A DNA stretch of 64,000 nucleotides, taken from positions 2,444,760 to 2,508,759 of the forward strand of contig NZ_CP006569.1 in NCBI RefSeq assembly GCF_000517425.1. The letters are read 5' to 3'. How positions within the stretch are numbered: the stretch's first letter is position 1; every line of letters begins with the position of its first letter. Source of the DNA: Sodalis praecaptivus (GTDB lineage Bacteria; Pseudomonadota; Gammaproteobacteria; Enterobacterales; Enterobacteriaceae). A program made the translations under genes and the position numbers. Positions 18,636-28,600 of this stretch are shown here, one piece after another. The notes beneath the pieces were generated by a model that did no database searches, had not been told where the DNA came from, and saw nothing but the letters and a program-made list of their open reading frames with translations.

Positions 18636-19385
18636 TTAGTGCTGTAAAATACCCGCGGCCGTGAAGCCGCCGTCCACATTGAGAATATGGCCATGAATAT
18701 AGCTGGCCTCATCAGAGGCTAGAAACAGCGCCGCCTGTGCTATCTCGTCGGCGGCCGCGTAACGCGGCAAGGGGAGCGCCGCAAGCCACGCCGCGCGCAC
18801 CCGCGGCGGATGGGCGCGTCTGACCAAGGGCGTTTCCACCGGCCCCGGAGCGATGGCATTGACGCGTACCCCTCTCCCCGCCAACTCGACCGCCATCACC
18901 ATGGTCAACGATGCCACCCCGGCCTTTAGCGCACCATAGGCCGCCCTGCCCGCGTTTCCTCGTCCCCCCGAGACCGAGCCGATATTGATAATAACGTCAG
19001 GGCGCCCCTGCGCAAGCAACGCGCGGGCCACGCATTGCGCTAAAATAAACGTCCCGCGCAAATTGATCGCATACATCGCGTCGAGCAGGTTAACGTCGGT
19101 ATCGACAAACGCGCAGGTGGCCGCGATCCCCGCGCTATTGATCAGAATGTCGACGGGCTGTTGCGCCAGCAGTGCCTCTACTCTGGCTCGCAGCGCGTCA
19201 CCCTGCGCGACATCCGCGCAGATCCCCTCTGCATGGGGCAGTTGCCGCAGCGTCGCCTCTAGCGCGGCGCCGTCGTTATCGAGGATGATTACGCGGGCCC
19301 CGCGCCGGCTGAACGCGGTGGCGATAGCCAGACCGATACCGCTGGCGCCGCCGCTGACCAGTACGGTTTTATGCTTGAATCCCAT
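18636..19385 (-). CDS. short-chain dehydrogenase/reductase (FabG-like)
   Basis: A 249-residue Rossmann-fold oxidoreductase. It has the cofactor motif SGGASGIGLAIA, Asp/NADH-type specificity at VIILDND, NSAG, the catalytic YGALK and the C-terminal FLASDEASYIHGHILNVDGG. Asp at the end of strand 2 suggests NAD over NADP. It is the last gene of the six-gene minus-strand operon that starts at 24374 and probably oxidises a hydroxyl group of an intermediate (inference). Confidence 0.88.
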   Translation of the reverse strand: MGFKHKTVLVSGGASGIGLAIATAFSRRGARVIILDNDGAALEATLRQLPHAEGICADVAQGDALRARVEALLAQQPVDILINSAGIAATCAFVDTDVNLLDAMYAINLRGTFILAQCVARALLAQGRPDVIINIGSVSGGRGNAGRAAYGALKAGVASLTMVMAVELAGRGVRVNAIAPGPVETPLVRRAHPPRVRAAWLAALPLPRYAAADEIAQAALFLASDEASYIHGHILNVDGGFTAAGILQH

Positions 19386-19394
19386 TGTTTTCCC

Positions 19395-20705
19395 CTAATG
19401 CTGGCGCAGGCCGGTGCCCAGCGTTTCTCGGTAGGCCAGTGACGCCGCCAGGCTGGCCAGCGCCGCCGCCGTGACAAACCATGCGGGGGACTGGAGATCG
19501 CCGGTACGACTCACCAGCCAGGTGGCGATAAACGGCGCGGTACCGCCCAGCAACGTCACCGGAATATTCAGACTCACCGACAGGCAGGTGTAGCGCAAAC
19601 GGGTAGGCATAATTTCCGCCATGGCGCACAGGGCGGTGGCCGAATGAGGCGCAAACGCCAGGCTCATCAGGCAGAGTCCCAACACCGTTTGCGTAAAGTC
19701 TTGCGGATTGAACAGATGAAACGCCGGATAGGTCACCAGCGCTATCGCCAGTGTACTTATCACCATTAGCGGACGGCGCCCGACCTTGTCGCTCAGCCAG
19801 GCGAAGAACGGCAGCAGGCAGCAGTAAAATATCAGGCTGTACAAATTGGCGCGCTGTGCGTCCGCCAGCGAGAAACCGCGCACCACGGAGAGGTAGGTCG
19901 GCGAATAAATATAGTAAATATAGATACAGGCGGAAGGCGCGGCAATCAGCCCCATGCCGATGACCACCGCGCGCCACTCCTGGCGTAATCCCGCCAACAG
20001 CGGGGCTTTGACGACCTCCGCCGTTTTTTTCACGTTGGCGAAATGCGGCGTTTCTTCCAATTTCAGCCGCAGATAAAGACCGACAAAACCCAGCGGCAGA
20101 CCGGCCAGAAACGGCAACCGCCAGCCCCACGCGTGCAGCGCGTCCGGCGACAATAGCGCGGTCAGCAGCGAGGCGACGCCGCCGCCGACCAGCAACGCCA
20201 AACCAATGGTAAACGTCTGCCAGCCGGTATAGAGCCCGCGTCGATTGGCCGGCGCGTACTCCGAGATAAATGAGGTCGCGCCGCCGTATTCGCCGCCGAC
20301 GGAAATCCCCTGCACCAGGCGCGCTAACGTCAAAATGATGGGCGCCGCCATGCCGATAGTGTCATAGGTCGGCATGAGCCCGATAAGCGTGGTGGAAGCG
20401 GCAATCAGCATAATCGCCATCGCCAGCGGGGTTTTACGCCCGTAGCGATCGCCTAAATGGCCGAAAATGATACCGCCAAGAGGACGCGACGCATAGCTGA
20501 TGGCGAACACCGCGAACGTCAATAATAGACTGGCAGCCTGACTTTCGGCCGGGAAAAACAGCCGGGCAATGACCGAGGCAAAATACCCGTAAATCACAAA
20601 GTCAAAATATTCGATGAAATTACCGATGCAGGCCGCGACAAGCGCCCGTTTATGTTGCGCAGTAACCCGCGACGCCGGCTGCGCCGTCATGACTTTCGTG
20701 TTCAT
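19395..20705 (-). CDS. MFS metabolite:proton symporter (ShiA/KgtP/ProP type)
   Basis: A 436-residue transporter with twelve helices. FIEYFDFVIYGYFA at the start and GDRYGRKTPLAMAIM in the first cytoplasmic loop are hallmarks of the metabolite:H+ symporter branch that includes ShiA, KgtP and ProP. It lies within the catabolic operon and probably imports the organic acid that the operon degrades (inference). It is nine bases from the following SDR gene. Confidence 0.88.
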   Translation of the reverse strand: MNTKVMTAQPASRVTAQHKRALVAACIGNFIEYFDFVIYGYFASVIARLFFPAESQAASLLLTFAVFAISYASRPLGGIIFGHLGDRYGRKTPLAMAIMLIAASTTLIGLMPTYDTIGMAAPIILTLARLVQGISVGGEYGGATSFISEYAPANRRGLYTGWQTFTIGLALLVGGGVASLLTALLSPDALHAWGWRLPFLAGLPLGFVGLYLRLKLEETPHFANVKKTAEVVKAPLLAGLRQEWRAVVIGMGLIAAPSACIYIYYIYSPTYLSVVRGFSLADAQRANLYSLIFYCCLLPFFAWLSDKVGRRPLMVISTLAIALVTYPAFHLFNPQDFTQTVLGLCLMSLAFAPHSATALCAMAEIMPTRLRYTCLSVSLNIPVTLLGGTAPFIATWLVSRTGDLQSPAWFVTAAALASLAASLAYRETLGTGLRQH

Positions 20706-20731
20706 GGTGTTTCCTCTGCGTTGTAGGGGAC

Positions 20732-21481
20732 TCAGGCCACGGTGCTACCCGCATCCGTCACCAGCGCGGCGCCGTTGATATGGCGGGCATCGCTTGATAG
20801 TAAAAAGGCCACGGTGTGGGCCACGTCTTCAGGCTTACCGTAAGGCGCAGTCACCGCGCGGCTGATTTCCCCTTGCGGCGATCGTGCGGCCGCCAGGCGG
20901 TTGATGTCCTCGATCATGGCGGTCTGCGTCGGCCCCGGCAGGACGGCGTTGACCCGTACGGCGCTGCCGAGACACTCCAGGGCGCTGCTGCGCACCAGGC
21001 CCAACACCGCATGTTTGCTCGCCACGTAGGCGGACATATTGGCCCGGCCGCGAATAGCCGAGGTAGACGCGATGGCAACAAAACTGCCGCCGGTCCGTCT
21101 TAGCAGCGGCAGCGCATATTTAAGGCACAAGAAGGTGCCTACCGTGTTTATCTCCAGCACCTGGCGAAAGATCGCGGCGGGATAATCGGCGATAGGCTCT
21201 ACCACGCCGGCAATCCCGGCATTGCTGACAAATCCCTGACAGCCGCCGAATTCCACGTCCGCGACGGCCACCAGGCCCGCCACGTCCTGTTCTCGGCGCA
21301 GATCGCCCTGCACGCACCGCACCTCGGCACCCAGCGACGCGCACTGCTCTTGACACTCCACCAGCGCCTGGCGGCTGTTGTCGGCCAACACCAACCGCCA
21401 TCCCTGACGCGCCAGCCGGCTGGCGATGGCGCCACCAATGCCGCCGCCGGCGCCGGTGATAATGGCTACGGATGAAGTCAC
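20732..21481 (-). CDS. short-chain dehydrogenase/reductase
   Basis: A 249-residue SDR with TGAGGGIGGAIA (cofactor), LVLADN (acidic residue, NAD preference), SNAGIAG, the catalytic Ser in IASTSAI and YVASK. It differs clearly in sequence from the SDR at 18636, so the two probably act on different intermediates rather than being recent duplicates. It lies 13 bp downstream of the acetoacetate decarboxylase-family gene in the same operon. Confidence 0.87.
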   Translation of the reverse strand: MTSSVAIITGAGGGIGGAIASRLARQGWRLVLADNSRQALVECQEQCASLGAEVRCVQGDLRREQDVAGLVAVADVEFGGCQGFVSNAGIAGVVEPIADYPAAIFRQVLEINTVGTFLCLKYALPLLRRTGGSFVAIASTSAIRGRANMSAYVASKHAVLGLVRSSALECLGSAVRVNAVLPGPTQTAMIEDINRLAAARSPQGEISRAVTAPYGKPEDVAHTVAFLLSSDARHINGAALVTDAGSTVA

Positions 21482-21494
21482 GTGGCTACCCTCC

Positions 21495-22280
21495 TTAGGG
21501 GTGAAGACGCGTCAGCAAACGCCGGTCTTCCACGGCAAAACCGCCGCCGTAGACCTCCGACGTCATGAAGTGGGCGCCGAGCACCTCCGGCGCCAGCGCC
21601 GCGATGGGGTCGAATTCGCTGGCGTGCAGCGTCCAGTCGATACGGCCGGGCAGCGGCGCGGTATAACGCAGCGGCGTTCGGCGGTAAACCACATCGGCAT
21701 AGGCGGTCGCCGGTTTTTCCGGATGGGGCAGACGGCGTACGTGGATCTCCCCGCCCGGCTGCGTTTGCTCATCGGTGAGCGGTATCCGCGGCGCCGACGC
21801 ATCCGGGGTAAAGTGGAAATCCACCAGCGGCACGCCGCGCCGCCGCACCCAGCCGCGGATCTGGCCGTCGTCCGTTTCCTCAAAGGCATAATGGGTATCC
21901 TTTTTGGTATAGCCGAACAGCTCGCGGCCGGCGCAGATGCCCATGGGATCGCTGCAGTACATGAAGATATGCGTTTGGGTAAACAGCGATTGGTAGCGCA
22001 CCGCGACGGTGACCATCAGATCAAACATTTCGCCGCTGTGCAGCGCCAGGGTATGGCCCGGCGATAGCATAAAGCGAAACGCCACCCGGTCGTTGACCCG
22101 CTCGAAGGGGGTATCCTTCAGCAACGCATCGATTTTGCCGGCGTCCACGCGGGTTACTACCTCCAGCGTGCGCAGCGGGCATTCCCACTCGACGGGATAC
22201 GCCGGCGCATAGGGCGGATTAACGCCGCTGTCGGGATGCATTTTATAATCACCAAACATATCTTTCACTCCTTTAGCCAT
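21495..22280 (-). CDS. acetoacetate decarboxylase family protein
   Basis: A 261-residue member of the ADC superfamily. The segment GRELFGYTKKDTHYAF corresponds to the active-site region of acetoacetate decarboxylases, where adjacent lysines form the Schiff base. The usual Pro before the lysines is replaced by Thr. The family contains decarboxylases, aldolases and cyclase-like enzymes acting on 2- or 3-oxo acids, so the reaction cannot be fixed. Linkage to a 2-hydroxyacid oxidase and SDRs suggests it works on an oxo acid. Start ATG 22280; a later Met (MFGDYK) is possible. Confidence 0.82.
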   Translation of the reverse strand: MAKGVKDMFGDYKMHPDSGVNPPYAPAYPVEWECPLRTLEVVTRVDAGKIDALLKDTPFERVNDRVAFRFMLSPGHTLALHSGEMFDLMVTVAVRYQSLFTQTHIFMYCSDPMGICAGRELFGYTKKDTHYAFEETDDGQIRGWVRRRGVPLVDFHFTPDASAPRIPLTDEQTQPGGEIHVRRLPHPEKPATAYADVVYRRTPLRYTAPLPGRIDWTLHASEFDPIAALAPEVLGAHFMTSEVYGGGFAVEDRRLLTRLHP

Positions 22281-22287
22281 TGTAGGG

Positions 22288-23514
22288 TCACCGATGAGGC
22301 GCTTCAGCGATAGGCTGAAGCGCAGGGGGTTGAAAGCGCCGGGCCGCGGCGTGGCCCGCGGTGAGGGGCCAGGGATAATCGACGATATGCTGGGGACTCA
22401 GAGCGTCGATGCGGGTCACGCCGCACAGCGCCATGGTCGATTCCATCTCTTTTCGTAACAGGTCCAGACATAAGGTCACGCCCGCTTCGCCCAGGGCGCC
22501 CAGGCCGTAAAGGAAAGCGCGGCCAATCATTACGCTGTCCGCGCCCATCGCCAGCGCGCGCACGATGTCCTGCCCGCTGCGAATACCGCTGTCCATGATA
22601 ATTTCACCGGCACCGCCGACGCTTTCGGTAATCGCCGGCAATACGCTGATGGTGGACGGCGCGCCATCCAGCTGGCGACCGCCGTGATTGGATACCACGA
22701 TGGCGTCCGCGCCGGCGGCAAACGCCTGGCCGGCGTCCGCGCTGTCCATGATCCCTTTGATTACCAATTTGCCGCGCCAACGTTGTTTTACCCAGGCGAT
22801 ATCCTCCCAGCAGAAACTGCGGTCGAACTGACGGCTCACCCACTCCGCGAAACCCAGGGTGTCGGTGACGCCGTTGGCGTGGCCGACAATATTGCCGAAG
22901 GTGCGGCGCGGCGTTTGCAACATCCCCAGGCACCAACGCGGATGCATCAGCATCGACATCATCCCGCGCAGCGTCAGCGCCGGGGGCACCGATAGCCCGT
23001 TGCGGATATCTTTATGACGCTGCCCCTGAATCGGGAGATCGAGCGTCAGGACCAGGGCGGAGCAGCCCGCGGCGTCGGCGCGGGCGATCAAATCGGCGAT
23101 GAAGCCCCGATCTTTCATCATGTATAATTGAAACCAAAACGGCTTGGCGCACTCGGCCGCCACCGCTTCGATACTGCTGATACTGACGGTGGAAAGCGTA
23201 TAGGGTACGCCCGCCGCCGCCGCGGCCCGGGCGGCCAACAGCTCGCCGTCGGGATAGACCATGCCGGTAAGCCCGGTGGGCGCCAAAATCAGCGGCAGCG
23301 ACACCGGTTGTCCCAGAATGGTGGTGCGGGTGGTGATATGTTCTACGTTGCAGCCCACGCGCTGGCGAAAGTGCAACCGCGCGAGATCCTCGCTGTTTTC
23401 GCGGTAGGTGGCCTGCGTCCACGAGCCGCTGTCAACATAGTCATAAAACAACCTCGGCACGCGTCGGCGCGCCAAACGCTGCAGGTCGTCGAGGCAGGTG
23501 ATGGTCTGCCTCAT
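22288..23514 (-). CDS. FMN-dependent 2-hydroxyacid dehydrogenase (LldD/glycolate oxidase family)
   Basis: A 408-residue TIM-barrel flavoprotein. Motifs: the N-terminal DYVDSGSW (FMN region), FWFQLYMMKDR, the active-site SNHGGRQLDGAPSTI with catalytic His and substrate-binding Arg, and IMDSGIRSGQDIVRALAMGADSVMIGRAFLYG (phosphate binding). These enzymes oxidise a 2-hydroxy acid to a 2-oxo acid. It overlaps the upstream FAH gene by four bases, so the two are translated together. The substrate is unknown. Confidence 0.88.
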   Translation of the reverse strand: MRQTITCLDDLQRLARRRVPRLFYDYVDSGSWTQATYRENSEDLARLHFRQRVGCNVEHITTRTTILGQPVSLPLILAPTGLTGMVYPDGELLAARAAAAAGVPYTLSTVSISSIEAVAAECAKPFWFQLYMMKDRGFIADLIARADAAGCSALVLTLDLPIQGQRHKDIRNGLSVPPALTLRGMMSMLMHPRWCLGMLQTPRRTFGNIVGHANGVTDTLGFAEWVSRQFDRSFCWEDIAWVKQRWRGKLVIKGIMDSADAGQAFAAGADAIVVSNHGGRQLDGAPSTISVLPAITESVGGAGEIIMDSGIRSGQDIVRALAMGADSVMIGRAFLYGLGALGEAGVTLCLDLLRKEMESTMALCGVTRIDALSPQHIVDYPWPLTAGHAAARRFQPPALQPIAEAPHR

Positions 23515-24374
23515 ACGCTTGTCCCGGTGGGGGGAGCGGCCACGGTAACGTTACATTGCTCGCCCAGACCGTCGATACCGAGGCGCAGCGTCTGACCCGG
23601 CCTGAGATAAACCGGCGGCGTAAACCCCATTCCCACCCCCGCCGGCGTGCCGGTGGCGATGATATCGCCCGGCTGTAAACTCATGAATTGACTGATATAG
23701 GCCACCAGTTGCGCCACGCCGAAAATCATTTCTCCGGTGTTGCTTTCCTGGCGCCGCACGCCATCCACCTCGAGCCACAGCGCCAGATTTTGCGCATCGA
23801 TGATGTCATCACGCGTGACCAGATACGGCCCTAGCGGTGCGAAAGTATCGGCACATTTCCCCTTGTCCCACTGCCCGCCGCGCTCGATTTGCCAGGCGCG
23901 CTCCGAAATGTCGTTAAGCACGCAATAGCCGGCGACATAATCAAGCGCCTGCGCCTGGGTGAGATAGCGTGCATGCCGCCCGATAACCACGCCCAGTTCC
24001 ACCTCCCAATCTACTTTGCTGGCGCCGGGCGGGATTTCTATCGGATCTTGAGGGCCGGTGATGGCGCTGGTGACTTTCAAAAATAAGATCGGCTCTTGCG
24101 GCAGCGCCATACCGGCCTCATGGGCATGATCGCGATAGTTCAACCCGACGCAGACAATTTTGCCAGGTCGCGCTACGCACGGACCCAGCCGCGTGCCCGG
24201 GCTGACCTGCGGTAAACCGGACCACGACAACGACCGCAGGCGCTGCAAGCTGTCGTCGGACAACCCCTGCCCGTGCCAGTCGTCAACGATGCCGCTCACA
24301 TCGCGGATCTGCTGCTCTTCATCCAATACGCCCGGTTTCTCATGGCCTGGCTCTCCCCAGCGCACTAGCTTCAT
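23511..24374 (-). CDS. fumarylacetoacetate hydrolase family protein
   Basis: A 287-residue FAH-fold enzyme, first in the operon. The core VCVGLNYRDHAHEAGM begins the catalytic domain. Metal ligands are in VDWEVELGVVIG and NDISERAWQ, and TGTPAGVGMGFTPPVYL closes the site. The family covers acylpyruvases, 2-oxo-hepta-ene-dioate hydratases and oxo-acid decarboxylases. The start at ATG 24374 gives the usual ~285-residue length; an upstream in-frame Met at 24419 has no such support. Confidence 0.86.
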   Translation of the reverse strand: MKLVRWGEPGHEKPGVLDEEQQIRDVSGIVDDWHGQGLSDDSLQRLRSLSWSGLPQVSPGTRLGPCVARPGKIVCVGLNYRDHAHEAGMALPQEPILFLKVTSAITGPQDPIEIPPGASKVDWEVELGVVIGRHARYLTQAQALDYVAGYCVLNDISERAWQIERGGQWDKGKCADTFAPLGPYLVTRDDIIDAQNLALWLEVDGVRRQESNTGEMIFGVAQLVAYISQFMSLQPGDIIATGTPAGVGMGFTPPVYLRPGQTLRLGIDGLGEQCNVTVAAPPTGTSV

Positions 24375-24410
24375 GGTACCTTTCCCCTTAATAAAACGTA
24401 CTTTGCATTC

Positions 24411-24420
24411 AATGTACATT
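24411..24420. promoter_or_regulatory. candidate GntR/FCD operator
   Basis: The palindrome AATGTACATT lies in the divergent spacer between the catabolic operon and its GntR-family regulator, upstream of both. Confidence 0.4.
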
Positions 24421-24514
24421 TAGTAAATGGAAGTTTGACCAAGCTGTCAAAAAAAAGTTAATAAAATGATAAATCCATCACTATTCTGTTTCTTTTTGCG
24501 AGGAGTATCACGCT

Positions 24515-25609
24515 GTGAAGGAAGAAACGCCGGCGGCATCGCGCGTAGCGCTGGACAGCGATAGCGCCGCTTACAATAATGAGAAACCCTGCTCTACTAC
24601 CCCTATTGACGCCTCTTGGCGCCAACGAGCCCAAACTATGTCAGGATTGACGGATAAGCTTTCCCTGCAGGATCGCGCCTTTCATTTGCTAAAAACCATG
24701 ATTGACGATGGCCGCCTGGCGCCGGGGGAAAAACTGTTGGAAGCCCATGTGTCAAAGGCTTTTGGTATCAGCCGCTCGCCGGCCCGCCATGCGCTGCGCC
24801 GGCTGTGCGAGCAAAAGCTTATCCAGGCGGGCCAAGGGCGGGGATATACGGTTGCGGGGCACGCTGATGCGCCGCGCGCGGCGCAGCATGCGACTCTGGC
24901 CACCATAAAAATTCCGCCGGTGGCGCGCTGGGAAAGCATGTACGATCAGCTTGAACAGGCTATTTGCACCAGCGCGCTTTTCAGCGCGGTGCGGATTATC
25001 GAAGACCGCGTGGCGACGCATTTTAACGTCAGCCGGACCGTGGTCCGCGAGGTGCTGGCACGAATGCACAGCGTTGGTCTAGTGAATAAAGACGCGTTGG
25101 GTCGCTGGATTGCCGCCCAGGTTACGCCGGAAAAAACCCATCACCTCTATGAAATTCGCTGGTTATTAGAACCTCAGGCATTGCTACAGGCGGCGCCGCG
25201 GGTTACGGAAAGCATCTTGCGCCAGGCGCGCGAGACGGTAGTGCAATCCCTGGACGGCTTCCCGCGCGAGGGTTTCGATACCGATGTTGTCGAAAACGAC
25301 CTGCATGTACGCCTGCTCTCCTTCTGCCCTAATGTTGAAATTCTGCAGGTACTGGCGCGTACCCGCATTTTGTTTGTGCCGACCCGCTATTTGTTCGATC
25401 CGGTGCTGCACATCCCGCTATCGCTTATTGAAGACGCGCTCAAAGAACACCTGCATATTTACGATTTGCTGCTGCGCCGGCAAACGCCGGCGGCGGCGGA
25501 AGCCCTGCGCACCCATTTGCAGCGCGCCGATGATCGCTGGCTGCGGCGTTTTAACAGCGCCGAGCATTTGACCAACGGCGCGATCCCGCCTTATTTAATG
25601 CCGCTTTAG
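24515..25609 (+). CDS. GntR/FCD-family regulator with two winged-helix domains
   Basis: A 364-residue regulator. Unlike usual FadR/FCD proteins (~230 residues), it has two winged-helix segments. The first (~50-115) contains APGEKLLEAHVSKAFGISRSP, and the second (~140-200) RIIEDRVATHFNVSRTVVREVL. They are followed by an FCD-like helical ligand domain (EIRWLLEPQAL, DLHVRLLSFC, EHLHIYDLLLRR). Each winged helix could bind a half-site from one chain (inference). The start is GTG with AGGAG nine bases upstream. It is divergent from the FAH-led operon and is its likely regulator. Confidence 0.85.
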   Translation: MKEETPAASRVALDSDSAAYNNEKPCSTTPIDASWRQRAQTMSGLTDKLSLQDRAFHLLKTMIDDGRLAPGEKLLEAHVSKAFGISRSPARHALRRLCEQKLIQAGQGRGYTVAGHADAPRAAQHATLATIKIPPVARWESMYDQLEQAICTSALFSAVRIIEDRVATHFNVSRTVVREVLARMHSVGLVNKDALGRWIAAQVTPEKTHHLYEIRWLLEPQALLQAAPRVTESILRQARETVVQSLDGFPREGFDTDVVENDLHVRLLSFCPNVEILQVLARTRILFVPTRYLFDPVLHIPLSLIEDALKEHLHIYDLLLRRQTPAAAEALRTHLQRADDRWLRRFNSAEHLTNGAIPPYLMPL

Positions 25610-25644
25610 CGCCGGCGGCACGCGGGCCGTTACGCCTGGAGCGT

Positions 25645-28600
25645 CTATTCATCAAAGGTGAGCACCAGCTCATAGAGCAGACGCAGAAACGTCGGTGACG
25701 CCGCCGGCGGCGCCTGCCGCTCACCCGCTAATACGCGGCGCGGCCCGGTTTGCTGAAGGAGGTTATGACGCGCCTGCGCCAGGTCGGCAATGATGCGCGC
25801 GACGAACGACTTGTCGTCCATGATAAGATTCGCCCTGAGCATCCTGTCGCGTTTTATGCATTCAATAAATTGCTCCACGGTGATGCTCGCGTCACCTTGC
25901 ATGTTGCGAAACACGTCAAGGTAGCGATGAGCCACCGGCTCCAGCCGTCGTTGAATATCCTGCATGGCCTCGTCCCCATCCTGGTCAGTCTTGCCGGTAT
26001 TCTCCTTAAGCTCGTACGGCGATCCCGTTTCAGCCTCCGTGGCTTGCGTTAGGTCTGCGGGCCTGACCTCCGGTGCGCTATGCGGCGGCGCCCTAGTGAC
26101 GTGGCGAAAATGATGTGTAATGAAATTGTCCACCATGATATAGCAGCGCCTTGCACGGTCGGCAGGATGGGCGAAACCCAGCGCGAGGTGGGCGTTGTCG
26201 GCAGAGGAAACGGCGGGGTAGCGGCTGGCAAAATGAATCGCGTGAGCGTACTGGTTCAAGTAATGATTAATTTTCGCCAGGTGCCAGCCCAGGCGGATGC
26301 CTGCCTGATGTAAGATGTGCCGATCGTTCGTGCGCAGCGCTTGTGCCAGATAGCGTTGTATGGGTCGACACGACGTCCCGTCGCCGCCGAGGCAAAGCGC
26401 CCTGCCGCTCGGGAATTCTTCAAGCAGATCATGGGCATAACGCCGGGCCAGTTGTACTTCATGGGTAAAATAGGGCAAGGTGGCCTTAAGCTGGTCATAG
26501 CCTGACGGTACCGATTTCCTCGATTGCGTCAAGCCATGCAGATAAAACTGCCGCGCGCCGGGGTAGTTAGCCACCATATTGCAGAAATTGAGGTAACGGG
26601 TGTCATAGCGCTGGTCGATAAATACCGGGGGCGGCATGAAGGACGTAAGCGGATGCGTTAAGGGTGGCAGAGTGCGGCCAGCCGCGCGCAAAGTGGCCTT
26701 TTCGAGCTGCAGCATCAGCGCTGTGACAGGCGGATGTAGACCTTCATAGAGGGTTCGCGAGGCGGCGAACCGGTCCGGCACGGGCTGTCGCTTCGTGGCG
26801 GGCGCCGGCGCAAAGACGCTCCCCTCGGCCTGGACGGGCGCCGCCGGTGCAAAGACGCTTCCCGCGGCCGGGACGGGCGGCGCCGGCGCCAAAGTGCTTC
26901 CCGCGGCCGGAATGGATGCCGCCGGCGCCAAAGCGCCTCCCGCGGCCGGAATGGACGCCGCCGGCGCCAAAGTGTCTCCCGCGGCCGGAATGGACGCCGC
27001 CGGCGCCAAAGCGCTTCCCGCGGCCGGAATGGATGCCGCCGGCGCCAAGGTGCTTCCCGCGGCCGGAATGGACGCCGCCGGTGCCAAGGTGCCTGCTGCG
27101 GCCGGAATCGGTGCCGCCGGCGCCAAGGTGCTTCCCGCGGCCGGAATGGACGCCGCCGGTGCCAAGGTGCCTGCTGCGGCCGGAATCGGTGCCGCCGGCC
27201 CGCTTGCTGCCGTCAGGGGAACCGGATGGTGGGCCACAATAGCGTATTGGCGGCCTACCCCTTTGCCGCTGACGGTATCCACCAGCGTTACCAGCAGATA
27301 ATTTGGCTGTCTGTCAATGACCTTCAGCGGTAAGGTCACCTCGTAACTCGGCACTTCCCCTTTAAAATCATCATGCTTCGCGCCAACCGCGCTAAGCGTT
27401 TCGTCGGCGCGGACGGCCGGTGGGTTTTGATCGCCAAAGGCGGGTCGGGCAAACGTATTGAGCAGCGCGTTGGCTTGGGCAAAATTCGCGCAGCCTGCTG
27501 AAGTCAACACATTCAACACAGGATCGCGCAGCCGCAATAGGTTATGACCCAATCTGATGGTGAGATAACGAGGGGGCAATTCTTTGCCCGGCAACGGCGA
27601 AGCACTCGCCGCGCCCGGTAGATGTTCGCCGAGCGGGTTGGCGCTGGCCCGATGCGCTTTTAAGGCGGTCACGGCAGCCCAACCCGCTCTCAAGGCGTTC
27701 CGGCCGACGGCCGGGATCGCCGACGCACACGCCAGCATCGCGTCGATATTACCCTCCTTTTGCTCTGCCATCATTGCGTTGACACTCGCATATAACGGCA
27801 AAATCTGCTTGAGCGTCTCACGGTCTAACGCGCCGTAGGCGGTATCGGCGGCATACAGAGAAGCGAAAATTTCATTTCGGTGTTTTTTTTGTAAAAAATC
27901 TATCAACCCCGGCACCGTTGGATCACCGGCCGGTTTTATGAGTCGACTGCGATCGCCGGGCGTGTTGATATTTAGCACTAATTGCTCTCGGCGCCGCATC
28001 TCGTCAAAGAATACGTAGTCGGTGTGAAAATCAAAAAGATCGTAATCCAAGTAGGACGCAATATCGTAATCGAGACGAATGATGTCGTAGTGATCCTGTT
28101 GGAATTTAAGCGCATAGATATGCTTGAAGTGATCCATTTTCTGCGCGCAGGCGCTGTCACAGACCGCTAACAGCTCAACGGATTTTTTCAACGTGGCAAA
28201 AGGGAGCCCCCCGCTAACGGCCTTGGCGGGTAAAGTAATAGGAGGATAGGCGTGGCGGCTCTGATAGTCGCCTAATTCACTGACAAAGGGCTCCAATACA
28301 TGAATTTCCGCCTGGTCGGAACAAAGCTGCTGGGCATCATAACCGGTTAGCCGCGACAGAGTATCGAAAAGTAACAGGCTGTCGATAGCACTAAAATGTT
28401 CAGCCACCTCCGCGGCGCGTTTCATTTTATTATCGTTAGCGCTCTCATCAGCGAGGTTAAGCGGCCTTTGTTCGTCGACGCGTGGCCTAACGTCAGCGAA
28501 TGAGGCGCCCCATTGCCCCCCCGGCCGCGCCACAACGTTACCCTCCTGCTCCCACTGCCGCATAGCGCGCGCGTTCCGCGGCGCCTGCCTGGGCACCCTC

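Noticed and set aside
26795..27301. 168-residue plus-strand open frame over the repeats
   Set aside because: It is the antisense shadow of the 39-bp repeat array in the large protein gene; its regularity comes from the repeats.
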